NCBI GenBank assembly: GCA_900770335.1
Contig: CAAGKD010000053.1
Coordinates: forward strand, 1-17,531
Length of the DNA stretch: 17,531 nt
Reading direction: 5' to 3'
Origin: an uncultured Sutterella sp.
Lineage (GTDB): Bacteria > Pseudomonadota > Gammaproteobacteria > Burkholderiales > Burkholderiaceae_F
The stretch's first letter is position 1; each line of letters begins with the position of its first letter. The position numbers and the translations under genes were made by a program. The notes beneath the pieces are model-generated. The model was not told the DNA's origin, did no database searches, and was given only the letters and a program-made list of their open reading frames with translations. Positions 12,568 to 17,531 of this stretch are shown here, in pieces.

Positions 12568-13812
12568 TCACTTCCGCTCGAGCGGCTGCTCCGCGCCGGC
12601 CGCGTGCGCGCCCGAGAGATTCTCGTAGGGCAGGATCGCCGAGCCGGTTTTGAGGAAGATCGCGAGGCAGACGAGCGCCGAGACGGTGATGAAGGCGCCG
12701 CCCGAATAGCTCACGGGCGTGAAGCCGAAGCTCTGCGAGACGAGGCTTCCGACGAAGGCGCCGCCGCCGATGCCGATGTTGAAGATCCCAGAGTAGAGCG
12801 ACGTCGCGACGTCTGCCGCGTCCGAGGCGACGTTGAGGACGATCGTTTGGAACGCAAGGCAGATCGTCGTCATTGCGGCGCCCCAGATGAGCACGAGCGG
12901 CAGCAGCGTGCCCCAGGACGAGGCGAGCGGGACGAGGAGGTAGAGCGACGCGGCGATGAGCGCGAGCGGCACGAGCAGCGACCCCGAGGGGTGGCGCTCG
13001 ACGGTGCGCGATCCGACGACCGTGCCGATGATGCCCGCGAGGCCGTAGATGAGCAGGACGTTGACGACGTCCCCCTCGCTCATGCCGCCCTCGTGCTGCA
13101 GGATCGGGCTGATGTAGGAGTAGGCGGTGAACTGCCCGAGCACGGTGATCGCCGTGAGGGCGTAGAGCTGCAGGAGCGCCGGGCGGCGCAGGATGACCGG
13201 GAGGCTCTTCAGGGACCCCGCGCGCGTGCTCGGGCATTCGGGCAGAACGAACCACAGGAGCGCGAGCACCGCGGCCGCGCCGATGCCGATCACGAAGAAC
13301 GACTCCGCCCAGCCGAAGAGATGGCCGAGCTTCGTGCCGATCGGCACGCCGAGGACCGTCGCGATGATGGTGCCGCCCATCACGGCCGCGAGCCCGAGCG
13401 CGCGGCGGCCCGCCGGGGCCATGCGCGCCGCGAGCGGCGTCATGATCGACCAGAAGACCGAGTGCGTGAGCGCGACGCCCACGCGCGTCGCGTAGAGCGT
13501 CGCGAAGCTGTCGACGAACATCACCGCGAAGTGGCAGAGCGCGAAGACGGCGAGGAGAACAAAGAGGAGCTTGCGCCGCTCGAAGCGCGCCGTCGCGAGC
13601 GCGAGCGGCAGCGACATGATCGAGACAACCCAGGCGTAGCCCGTGATGACGAGCCCCATGAAGGAGACGGTCTCGCCGAGGCTCGCGGCCATGTCCGGCA
13701 GTAGCCCGACGGGAAGGAACTCGGAGGTGTTGAAGACGAAGGCGGCGAAGGCGAGGCCGATGACGGGAAGCCAGGCGCGCACGCCCGACTCGGCCTTCTG
13801 CGGAGCGGTCAT
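12568..13812 (-). CDS. sotB: SotB-type MFS efflux transporter
   Basis: A 414-residue major facilitator transporter with 12 predicted membrane helices. It closely follows E. coli SotB (YdeA), a sugar and IPTG efflux protein of about 396 residues: FVFNTSEFLPVGLL in helix 1 (SotB has FNTTEFVPVGLL), YAWVVSIMSLPLAL in helix 2, RRKLL loop, RVGVALTHSVFWSI, RMAPAGRRA, SGSLKSLP-like GSLKSLPVILRRPAL in the central loop, TAYSYI and YSGIFNIGIGGGAFVG. The match runs along the whole length, so the family call is strong. The natural substrate in this organism is unknown; sugar, arabinose-like or drug efflux are possible. The last ~20 residues are cytoplasmic and charged. The ribosome-binding site is weak. 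TAGAAT in a small dyad lies upstream. Confidence 0.92.
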   Translation of the reverse strand: MTAPQKAESGVRAWLPVIGLAFAAFVFNTSEFLPVGLLPDMAASLGETVSFMGLVITGYAWVVSIMSLPLALATARFERRKLLFVLLAVFALCHFAVMFVDSFATLYATRVGVALTHSVFWSIMTPLAARMAPAGRRALGLAAVMGGTIIATVLGVPIGTKLGHLFGWAESFFVIGIGAAAVLALLWFVLPECPSTRAGSLKSLPVILRRPALLQLYALTAITVLGQFTAYSYISPILQHEGGMSEGDVVNVLLIYGLAGIIGTVVGSRTVERHPSGSLLVPLALIAASLYLLVPLASSWGTLLPLVLIWGAAMTTICLAFQTIVLNVASDAADVATSLYSGIFNIGIGGGAFVGSLVSQSFGFTPVSYSGGAFITVSALVCLAIFLKTGSAILPYENLSGAHAAGAEQPLERK

Positions 13813-13842
13813 GATGGCAGGAAAGTCCGAAATGGAGGGAGC

Positions 13843-13875
13843 GGGATTCTAATCCCTGCGCATCGGGTTTACCCG
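13843..13875 (-). promoter_or_regulatory. candidate sotB promoter with two dyads
   Basis: On the minus strand TAGAAT (13846-13851) lies inside the perfect dyad GGGATT-CT-AATCCC (13843-13856). A second dyad, CGGGT-TT-ACCCG (13864-13875), lies where the -35 box would be (no good -35 hexamer present). Two stacked dyads over a -10 box suggest a regulated promoter, perhaps with a repressor. Confidence 0.4.
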
Positions 13876-13981
13876 GATTTTTTCGGAAGGCGCGCGAGCG
13901 TCCGCAGATCGGGCGGGCTCTTCCGCCGGCAGACGCGTAGACTCGTGAAAATACTGCTTTTCAAGAGATCAAGGGAGATGA

Positions 13982-13987
13982 GGGAGG
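13982..13987 (+). promoter_or_regulatory. ribosome-binding site fixing the repeat-protein start
   Basis: GGGAGG eight bases before the ATG at 13996. It favours this start over upstream in-frame GTG (13945) and ATG (13978), and gives a twin-arginine signal of normal length. Confidence 0.65.
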
Positions 13988-13995
13988 CTTGGGCG

Positions 13996-14418
13996 ATGCG
14001 CGGCGAAGAAAACGGATTCTCAAGGCGGTCGGCGCTGCGCCTTGCCGCATGCGCCGCCGCGACGCAGTTGATCCCAATCGCGGCGCTCGCGCTTGAGCCG
14101 CCTCCTCGCGAGGGGCGGATTTTCGACGGCGCGGGGCGCTATGCGGGGCGCGTCGACGCGCAGGGCCGGCGCTTTGACGCCTCGGGACGGTACCTGGGCC
14201 GCACGACGCCGCAGGGGCGAAGCTATGACGCGCAGGGCCGAGCCACGGGACGGGTGACCGAGGACGGCCGCGCCTATGACGCGCAGGGGCGCTACCTCGG
14301 CCGGACCCGCGAGGACGGGCGGATCTACGACGCCCGGGGGCGGTATGAGGGGCGGATCGACGAAAAGGGCCGCCGCAGCGACGCCTCCGGGCGCAGTCTC
14401 GGAAGCGTCGGCCGGTAG
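13996..14418 (+). CDS. probable Tat-exported protein with six 17-residue repeats
   Basis: A 140-residue protein. Residues 9-33 look like a twin-arginine signal: SRRSALRLA then a hydrophobic stretch ending IAALALE. From residue 40 to the end it consists of six consecutive units of 17 residues (last unit 16), consensus G-R-x-[FY]-D-A-x-G-R-Y-x-G-R-x-x-x-x, for example GRAYDAQGRYLGRTRED. Each unit has Arg at positions 2, 9 and 13 and Gly at 1, 8 and 12. The pattern of short Gly-turns with alternating aromatic and Arg positions suggests stacked beta-hairpins, somewhat like YD or MORN-type repeats, but I do not recognise the family. It is strongly basic and likely periplasmic; partner unknown. The final unit is degenerate (YD to SD). 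It is convergent with the nitroreductase gene, 16 bp away. Confidence 0.72.
   Translation: MRGEENGFSRRSALRLAACAAATQLIPIAALALEPPPREGRIFDGAGRYAGRVDAQGRRFDASGRYLGRTTPQGRSYDAQGRATGRVTEDGRAYDAQGRYLGRTREDGRIYDARGRYEGRIDEKGRRSDASGRSLGSVGR
14113..14415 (+). repeat. six tandem 51-bp coding repeats
   Basis: In-frame tandem units of 51 bp encode the 17-residue repeats. Units 3 and 4 are the most alike (YDAQGR in both). Unit number may vary between strains by slippage. They are coding and contiguous, without spacers, so not a CRISPR array. Confidence 0.75.
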
Positions 14419-14434
14419 GGCGCGCCGCGGACGG

Positions 14435-15280
14435 TCACTTGATGTGGTCGAGGAGCGACTTCGCCGGAATGCCGACGGACTGCGCCGCAGCGATCACCTC
14501 GTCGGGGCGCAGGTGAAGCTCGCGCGCGAGGCGCTCCGTCGAGAAGCCCGTCCGGGCGACGCAGGCGAGCTCCATCGCGGCGGCCGCGAGGTACACGGAC
14601 TGGAGCTTCGCGCCCGCGTCAAGCTCGGTCGAGCGCATGCGGATCTCCTCGATCGCCGTTTCGTCAAGGTTCGCGGCGCTGATCTTCGGCGCGACCGAGG
14701 CCACCGTCTCGGCGAGCAGGCTTCGCGTGCGCGCGAGGTTCGTCACGTAGACGAGCACGACGGGCGGCAGCGAGAAGGGCACGCTCACGAGGTAGGCCGC
14801 CTCGCGCACGTCGCGCATCGCGCAGAAGAGCAGCCCCCGGCGCTCCGGAACCCAGCGCCAGATGCCGTTGGACTTGAGCACGTAGATCTCCGTCTCGCGC
14901 CAGTCGAGCGTCGTCGGCGTCGTGCGCCGGCCGCTCCTGCGGTTGATGCCGTCAGCCGCGTAGAGAAGGTTCGAGAGCATCTGGTCCGAGAGGGGCTCGT
15001 CGCTGAAGTTGCGCTCAGTGCGCCGGAGCGTGAGCGCGTCGAGCACGGACATCTCCATGCCCGAGGGCTCGGGGAGCTGGCGGAAGATCTCTCCGGCGCG
15101 CTCCCGGGGCGCGGCGCCGAAGCGCCTGCGGATTTCGGTGTGGAGCTCGTCGAAGTGGTCGCCGAGGTCGGTGAGCCGGTCGCTGAGCTGCTCGCCCAAG
15201 TCGCTGATGCGGCCGTTGAGCTTCTCGCGGAGCCGGCTGATCCGGCGGAGCGTCTTGTCAATGGACTTGTCGATGGACAT
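14435..15280 (-). CDS. SagB-type nitroreductase-family oxidoreductase with N-terminal coiled coil
   Basis: A 281-residue protein. The C-terminal ~205 residues are a nitroreductase/SagB-like FMN domain: LTLRRTERNFSDEPLSDQMLSNLLYAADGINR (83-114), with the R-R-S/T-x-R-x-F FMN-phosphate contact and the family's L-L-x-A-x-G-x-N, then the loop near 118-128 (TTPTTLDW), and a conserved C-terminal fold with AGAKLQSVYLAAAAMEL. Such enzymes use FMN and NAD(P)H to reduce nitro or quinone compounds; SagB dehydrogenates azolines in peptide toxin synthesis, but no precursor peptide or cyclodehydratase is near, so it is probably a standalone reductase. Residues 1-55 are unusual: a charged amphipathic coiled coil with an IDKSIDK start and LGEQLSDRLTDLGDHFDEL heptads. 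The start is chosen as the first ATG; its ribosome-binding site is weak. Confidence 0.82.
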   Translation of the reverse strand: MSIDKSIDKTLRRISRLREKLNGRISDLGEQLSDRLTDLGDHFDELHTEIRRRFGAAPRERAGEIFRQLPEPSGMEMSVLDALTLRRTERNFSDEPLSDQMLSNLLYAADGINRRSGRRTTPTTLDWRETEIYVLKSNGIWRWVPERRGLLFCAMRDVREAAYLVSVPFSLPPVVLVYVTNLARTRSLLAETVASVAPKISAANLDETAIEEIRMRSTELDAGAKLQSVYLAAAAMELACVARTGFSTERLARELHLRPDEVIAAAQSVGIPAKSLLDHIK

Positions 15281-15323
15281 GACTGATTCGTGAGTGGAGT
15301 GTTCCGGCTTCGCGGCGCATTCC

Positions 15324-15351
15324 GTGCGGCGCGCCTTCGGCGCCGCCGCAC
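15324..15351. other. GC-rich hairpin between nitroreductase and XRE regulator
   Basis: GTGCGGCG-CGCC pairs with GGCG-CCGCCGCAC around a TTC loop, about 12 bp with a single-base bulge, in the divergent promoter region. Function unknown; possibly a leader or a block to readthrough. Confidence 0.4.
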
Positions 15352-15372
15352 GGGGCGGGCTTCAGGGCCCGC

Positions 15373-15378
15373 TAGAAT
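15373..15378 (+). promoter_or_regulatory. candidate -10 box (TAGAAT) of the XRE regulator
   Basis: TAGAAT in the context CTAGAATTCGC, the same 11-base context as the lyase-operon promoter on the other strand near 3600. It would give a ~50-base leader. No good -35 hexamer lies 17 bp upstream. Confidence 0.4.
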
Positions 15379-15424
15379 TCGCGGCAGACGGCGGGATTCA
15401 GGACCCGCAGGCGGCGGATTGCGC

Positions 15425-15430
15425 GGAGGA
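15425..15430 (+). promoter_or_regulatory. ribosome-binding site fixing the XRE regulator start
   Basis: GGAGGA six bases before the ATG at 15437. It rules out the longer in-frame start at 15290, which would add 49 Arg-rich residues and run through the promoter. Confidence 0.75.
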
Positions 15431-15436
15431 CCGGAA

Positions 15437-15832
15437 ATGACCGTGAAACTCAAAAGGATAGAGCAAGCGGACGGCGCCGTGACGTTCGCCGTCACGGTTC
15501 CCGCGGAGCGCGCGCACGCCTGGGAGACGATGCTCTCGGCCGCGATCTGTCTGACGGAGCCGCCCAAGCGCGCGGCCCTGCTCGTTCCCGCCTCCGTACG
15601 GCGCGGCGAGGTCGGCGCCGCCGCCGGGGACGGGCCGCGCGAGCCGCCCGGCAAGCTCCTGCGGCGCCTGCGCACGGAGTGCCGCATGACGCAGCGCGAG
15701 GCCGCGAAGATCGCCGGCACGTCGCAGACGCGGATCTCGGACTTCGAGTGCGGCGTGCGGGTGATGCCGCCCGAAATCGCCGACATCTTCGCGAGGCGCT
15801 TCGGCGTCCGGCCGGAGGACTTCGGCGGCTGA
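15437..15832 (+). CDS. XRE-family helix-turn-helix regulator
   Basis: A 131-residue protein. Residues about 73-129 form a Cro/C1-type HTH: LLRRLRTECRMTQREAAKIAG, then TSQTRISDFECGVRVMP as turn and recognition helix, and ADIFARRFGVRPEDF as the last helix, very typical of HTH_3 proteins including many antitoxins and phage-type repressors. The first ~55 residues (beta-rich, AVTFAVTVPAERAHAW) look like a separate small domain that I do not recognise, joined by a Gly/Arg/Pro linker (56-72). Antitoxins with N-terminal toxin-binding and C-terminal HTH domains have this shape (MqsA/HigA-like order), but no toxin gene is adjacent. Target and ligand unknown. It is divergent from the nitroreductase and may regulate it. 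Confidence 0.82.
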   Translation: MTVKLKRIEQADGAVTFAVTVPAERAHAWETMLSAAICLTEPPKRAALLVPASVRRGEVGAAAGDGPREPPGKLLRRLRTECRMTQREAAKIAGTSQTRISDFECGVRVMPPEIADIFARRFGVRPEDFGG

Positions 15833-15859
15833 ACGGTCCGGACCGATTGGAGACGACGA

Positions 15860-15887
15860 AGGCCGCGATCCCGAAGGATGGCGGCCT
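15860..15887. terminator. bidirectional hairpin between XRE regulator and reductase genes
   Basis: AGGCCGC (15860-15866) pairs with GCGGCCT (15881-15887); after one G-G mismatch ATCC pairs with GGAT around a CGAA tetraloop. A perfect 12-bp palindrome CGGTCCGGACCG precedes it at 15834-15845. It lies between two convergent genes, so a shared terminator is likely, though no T-run is present. Confidence 0.5.
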
Positions 15888-15931
15888 GCGAGGGGTCTGC
15901 GCGCGAGGCGCAGGAGATACCGGTCAGGGCG

Positions 15932-16723
15932 TCAGATGCCGAGGCCGAAGCTGTTGGTGTGGATGCGCGGTTCGATGATGCTGATGCTCTTCAGTGCCTC
16001 GGCCATGTCCTTCGTGAACCCTTCGGGGCCGCAGATGAAGAAGTCCGCGTCGGGGTCCTGGCAGAAGCTGCGCATGCGATCGGGCGTGATCATGCCCGCG
16101 GCGTCATAGTCGACGCCGATCTTGTCGTCCTCGCCGGGCTGGGTGTAGAAGACCCCCTTGGCGGCGTTCTTCAGGCCCGCGAAGGCGGCCTTGACCTCCT
16201 GACGGAGCGGATAGTTCGCGCTGTTGCGGGCGACGTAGAGCAGGTGCACGCGGCGCAGCGGAGCCTCGGTCGAGAGCTGCTCGAGCATCGGCAGCATCGC
16301 GGAGATGCCGATGCCGCCCGCGATCAGCACGAGCGGATGCTCGGCGCTGAAGTCATCAAGGACAAACCCGCCCGCGGGCGCGGAGAGCTCGACCGTCGAG
16401 CCCACCTTCACCGTGCGGTGGATGATGTGCGAGACGATGCCCTCGCTCACGCCGTCCGTGCCGATCGCCTCCTTGATCGTGAGGCGGATCATGCCCGAGC
16501 CGGGCGCCTGCGAGATCGTGTAGGGGCGGGAGACCTTGCCGTGCAGGGCCGAGTCGACCTGAACGCAGACGTACTGGCCCGCCTGATACTCGGGGCACGG
16601 ACTGAAGTCAGCCGGGAGGAAATAGAACGAATCCGTTCCGTCGCATTCATGCTCGCGGTTCGTGCAGACGAATTGCTTCCAGCCTTCCCAGGCTGGGACG
16701 TAGGGTTGCGTGTACGTTTTCAT
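15932..16723 (-). CDS. flavohemoglobin-type FAD/NAD(P)H oxidoreductase without globin domain
   Basis: A 263-residue ferredoxin-NADP-reductase-fold protein. RPYTIS (66-71) is the FAD-binding R-x-Y-S/T-x-S motif; GIVSHIIH (95-102) binds the FAD phosphate; IAGGIGISAMLPML (134-147) is the nucleotide-binding GGxGxTPxL-type loop; CGPEGF (231-236) and the end HTNSFG (255-260) follow, the latter as in Hmp (H-x-E-x-F-G). Domain order and spacing match the reductase half of flavohemoglobin and benzoate-dioxygenase-reductase relatives, but there is no globin in front and no 2Fe-2S domain at either end. It should pass electrons from NAD(P)H through FAD to an unknown acceptor, possibly a separate heme protein. 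AAGGAG on the minus strand at 16729-16734 fixes the start. A promoter lies at 16829-16858. Confidence 0.87.
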   Translation of the reverse strand: MKTYTQPYVPAWEGWKQFVCTNREHECDGTDSFYFLPADFSPCPEYQAGQYVCVQVDSALHGKVSRPYTISQAPGSGMIRLTIKEAIGTDGVSEGIVSHIIHRTVKVGSTVELSAPAGGFVLDDFSAEHPLVLIAGGIGISAMLPMLEQLSTEAPLRRVHLLYVARNSANYPLRQEVKAAFAGLKNAAKGVFYTQPGEDDKIGVDYDAAGMITPDRMRSFCQDPDADFFICGPEGFTKDMAEALKSISIIEPRIHTNSFGLGI

Positions 16724-16828
16724 GGTGACTCCTTCTCTTCTCTGCTTTCAAGCGGACCGGGAGCTGCCGCCGATCTGAACTGCGGCGCTCCGTAGGAGAC
16801 TCGTGCGTCTCTCTGCCGGTCAAGACAA

Positions 16829-16858
16829 ATTCTATGCTCCGCTCCGGCATCGTCCCAA
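16829..16858 (-). promoter_or_regulatory. candidate promoter of the FAD/NAD(P)H reductase
   Basis: On the minus strand TTGGGA (16853-16858) and TAGAAT (16829-16834) are 18 bp apart, the best -35/-10 pair seen in the window. Transcription would start near 16822, leaving a ~100-base leader. Confidence 0.5.
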
Positions 16859-16925
16859 GAGCCTTAAGGCAGGCGAAGAGCTTTTTTCACAGCATTTGTC
16901 CTTATATCAAAAGTGGTAGTCCTTG

Positions 16926-16942
16926 CTAACTTTTCTAGTTAG
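16926..16942 (+). promoter_or_regulatory. hairpin just upstream of the small hydrophobic frame
   Basis: CTAACT (16926-16931) and AGTTAG (16937-16942) form a 6-bp stem with loop TTTCT, ending directly at the AAAGGA ribosome-binding site (16943-16948). Such placement could modulate translation of the following peptide. Confidence 0.35.
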
Positions 16943-16956
16943 AAAGGATTAGGCAA

Positions 16957-17046
16957 TTGGAAACAACCCTAGACCTTCTATTAATTGTGATTGGATGCAC
17001 CTTTGGCATGTTCGAAATTCTGTTGAATATTCTGAAGAATTTTTGA
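16957..17046 (+). CDS. possible 29-residue hydrophobic peptide (TTG start)
   Basis: TTG at 16957 lies eight bases after AAAGGA and opens a 29-codon frame ending at the TGA 17044-17046. The peptide is (M)ETTLDLLLIVIGCTFGM followed by FEILLNILKNF: acidic start, one hydrophobic stretch of about 20 residues, Lys near the end. That is the general design of single-span small membrane peptides, including type I toxins and holin-like toxins, but I do not recognise the sequence and see no clear antisense RNA promoter. An in-frame stop lies seven codons upstream, so it is not the tail of a longer gene. It sits in the AT-rich island, which fits acquired DNA. A chance frame in AT-rich DNA remains possible. 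Confidence 0.35.
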   Translation: METTLDLLLIVIGCTFGMFEILLNILKNF

Positions 17047-17246
17047 GATTACATTTTGTTTCAACTGTTTTTGCTCGTTGAGGGCGGGTTTTTGAGCACT
17101 AAGGGAAAACGATGGGTATACTGACAGGGTCGTTCAACGAGATCGAACGTGAACTGCATTTCGTTTGATTCCTATGAACGTCGCTTCGTTTCGCTGAAGG
17201 TGGCGGGTGGTTCCGCCTCAGATCAGGCGATGACGAATGGTTTCTG

Positions 17247-17274
17247 AACCTTCTTTTTCTCCTTTTGGAAGGTT
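17247..17274. other. inverted repeat with T-rich loop
   Basis: AACCTTC (17247-17253) and GAAGGTT (17268-17274) pair around a 14-base pyrimidine-rich loop, at the boundary where base composition returns to GC-rich. Role unknown. Confidence 0.3.
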
Positions 17275-17531
17275 GGGAAGCAGAGCGCCGCGCGCATCCC
17301 GGCTGGTCCCCGGATGCGCCTCCGAAGAACGCTTCGGCGACATGCGGCGTCTCGGCGAAGGATTCGGCCCTCAGGGGCCGGAGTCCTGACGCGGCGGACG
17401 GCGAGTTCCGCTGCGGCGAATCTTTTTTGGCTCTTCCGACTTTTTGGGGAAAGGACAGTTTGTCGGCCCCTCGGCAGAGGGCGGAAACAGCTTCTCGTTG
17501 AGGGATTCGCACTGCTCCATCTTTAATTACC

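Larger units (their letters stand above)
16859..17531. other. long gap without a confident large gene; AT-rich in its first part
   Basis: From about 16870 to 17260 the DNA turns distinctly AT-rich, with poly-T stretches, unlike the rest of the window. It contains the small hydrophobic frame at 16957-17046 and a second tiny frame (17112-17168, 18 codons, AAGGGA upstream). From 17260 GC rises again and overlapping frames are open on both strands, with an imperfect hairpin around the GGCCC/GGGCC arms near 17366-17386. I recognise no protein or structured RNA there. It may be a transferred segment or the upstream region of a gene beyond the edge. Confidence 0.5.

Noticed and set aside
14113..14415. 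51-bp tandem units as a CRISPR or VNTR outside genes
   Set aside because: In-frame coding repeats without spacers giving a regular 17-residue protein repeat.
13945..14418. Longer repeat-protein start at GTG 13945
   Set aside because: The ATG at 13996 has GGGAGG at ideal spacing and yields a normal Tat signal; the extra 17 residues add a basic segment before it.
14435..15832. Azoline-peptide (SagB-type) toxin biosynthesis or a toxin-antitoxin pair
   Set aside because: No precursor peptide, cyclodehydratase or transporter by the nitroreductase, and no toxin gene by the XRE regulator.
17112..17168. 18-codon frame with AAGGGA upstream
   Set aside because: Good ribosome-binding site but too short and featureless to call; might be a leader peptide of a gene beyond the edge.
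17099..17512. 137-codon minus-strand frame and overlapping plus-strand frames (17265-17501, 17314-17526)
   Set aside because: Low-complexity Ser/Arg/Pro translations on both strands, no recognised domain, no clear ribosome-binding site; none can be preferred.

Overview
The window is GC-rich, densely coded bacterial chromosome. The gene families (TolC-type outer-membrane factor, SotB, two-subunit UxaA-family lyase, nitrobindin-like barrel, SagB-type nitroreductase) point to a Gram-negative proteobacterium. High GC with this repertoire would fit a betaproteobacterium such as Burkholderiales/Sutterellaceae, but that placement is a guess from style, not from a marker gene. The first ~33 bases are an almost pure G/C homopolymer run that looks like a contig-end artefact.

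Layout. 1-860 (-): a TolC-family outer-membrane protein, cut by the window edge. 1147-1806 (+): a nitrobindin-like heme-binding beta-barrel protein. 2090-3568 (-): a two-subunit UxaA/SuyAB-like lyase (large subunit plus small SAF subunit) with a candidate LysR-type operator and a TAGAAT -10 element upstream, and a LysR regulator at 4102-5052 (-). 5322-10899 (+): a three-gene cluster made of a TerB_N/TerB_C protein, a BrxD-like P-loop ATPase and a BrxHI/Lhr-like superfamily II helicase. 11046-12455 (+): a cyclic amidohydrolase. 12568-13812 (-): the MFS sugar/drug efflux protein SotB. 13996-14418 (+): a probable Tat-exported protein made of six 17-residue repeats. 14435-15280 (-): a SagB-type nitroreductase with an N-terminal coiled coil. 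15437-15832 (+): an XRE/HTH regulator. 15932-16723 (-): a flavohemoglobin-type FAD/NAD(P)H reductase without globin. 16840-17531: no confident long gene, but an AT-rich island with a possible 29-residue hydrophobic peptide (TTG start) behind a small hairpin.

The most interesting unit is the TerB-BrxD-BrxHI cluster. BrxD and BrxHI are known as accessory proteins of type 2 BREX phage defence, but no BREX core gene (PglX, PglZ, PglW/Y, BrxA/B/C/L) is visible here. Instead they sit with a TerB_N/TerB_C protein as an apparently self-contained DNA-processing module, preceded by an unusual 39-bp dyad built of 9-bp repeats. A role in anti-mobile-element defence or DNA repair/stress is inference. TAGAAT recurs upstream of four genes and is probably the local -10 consensus.
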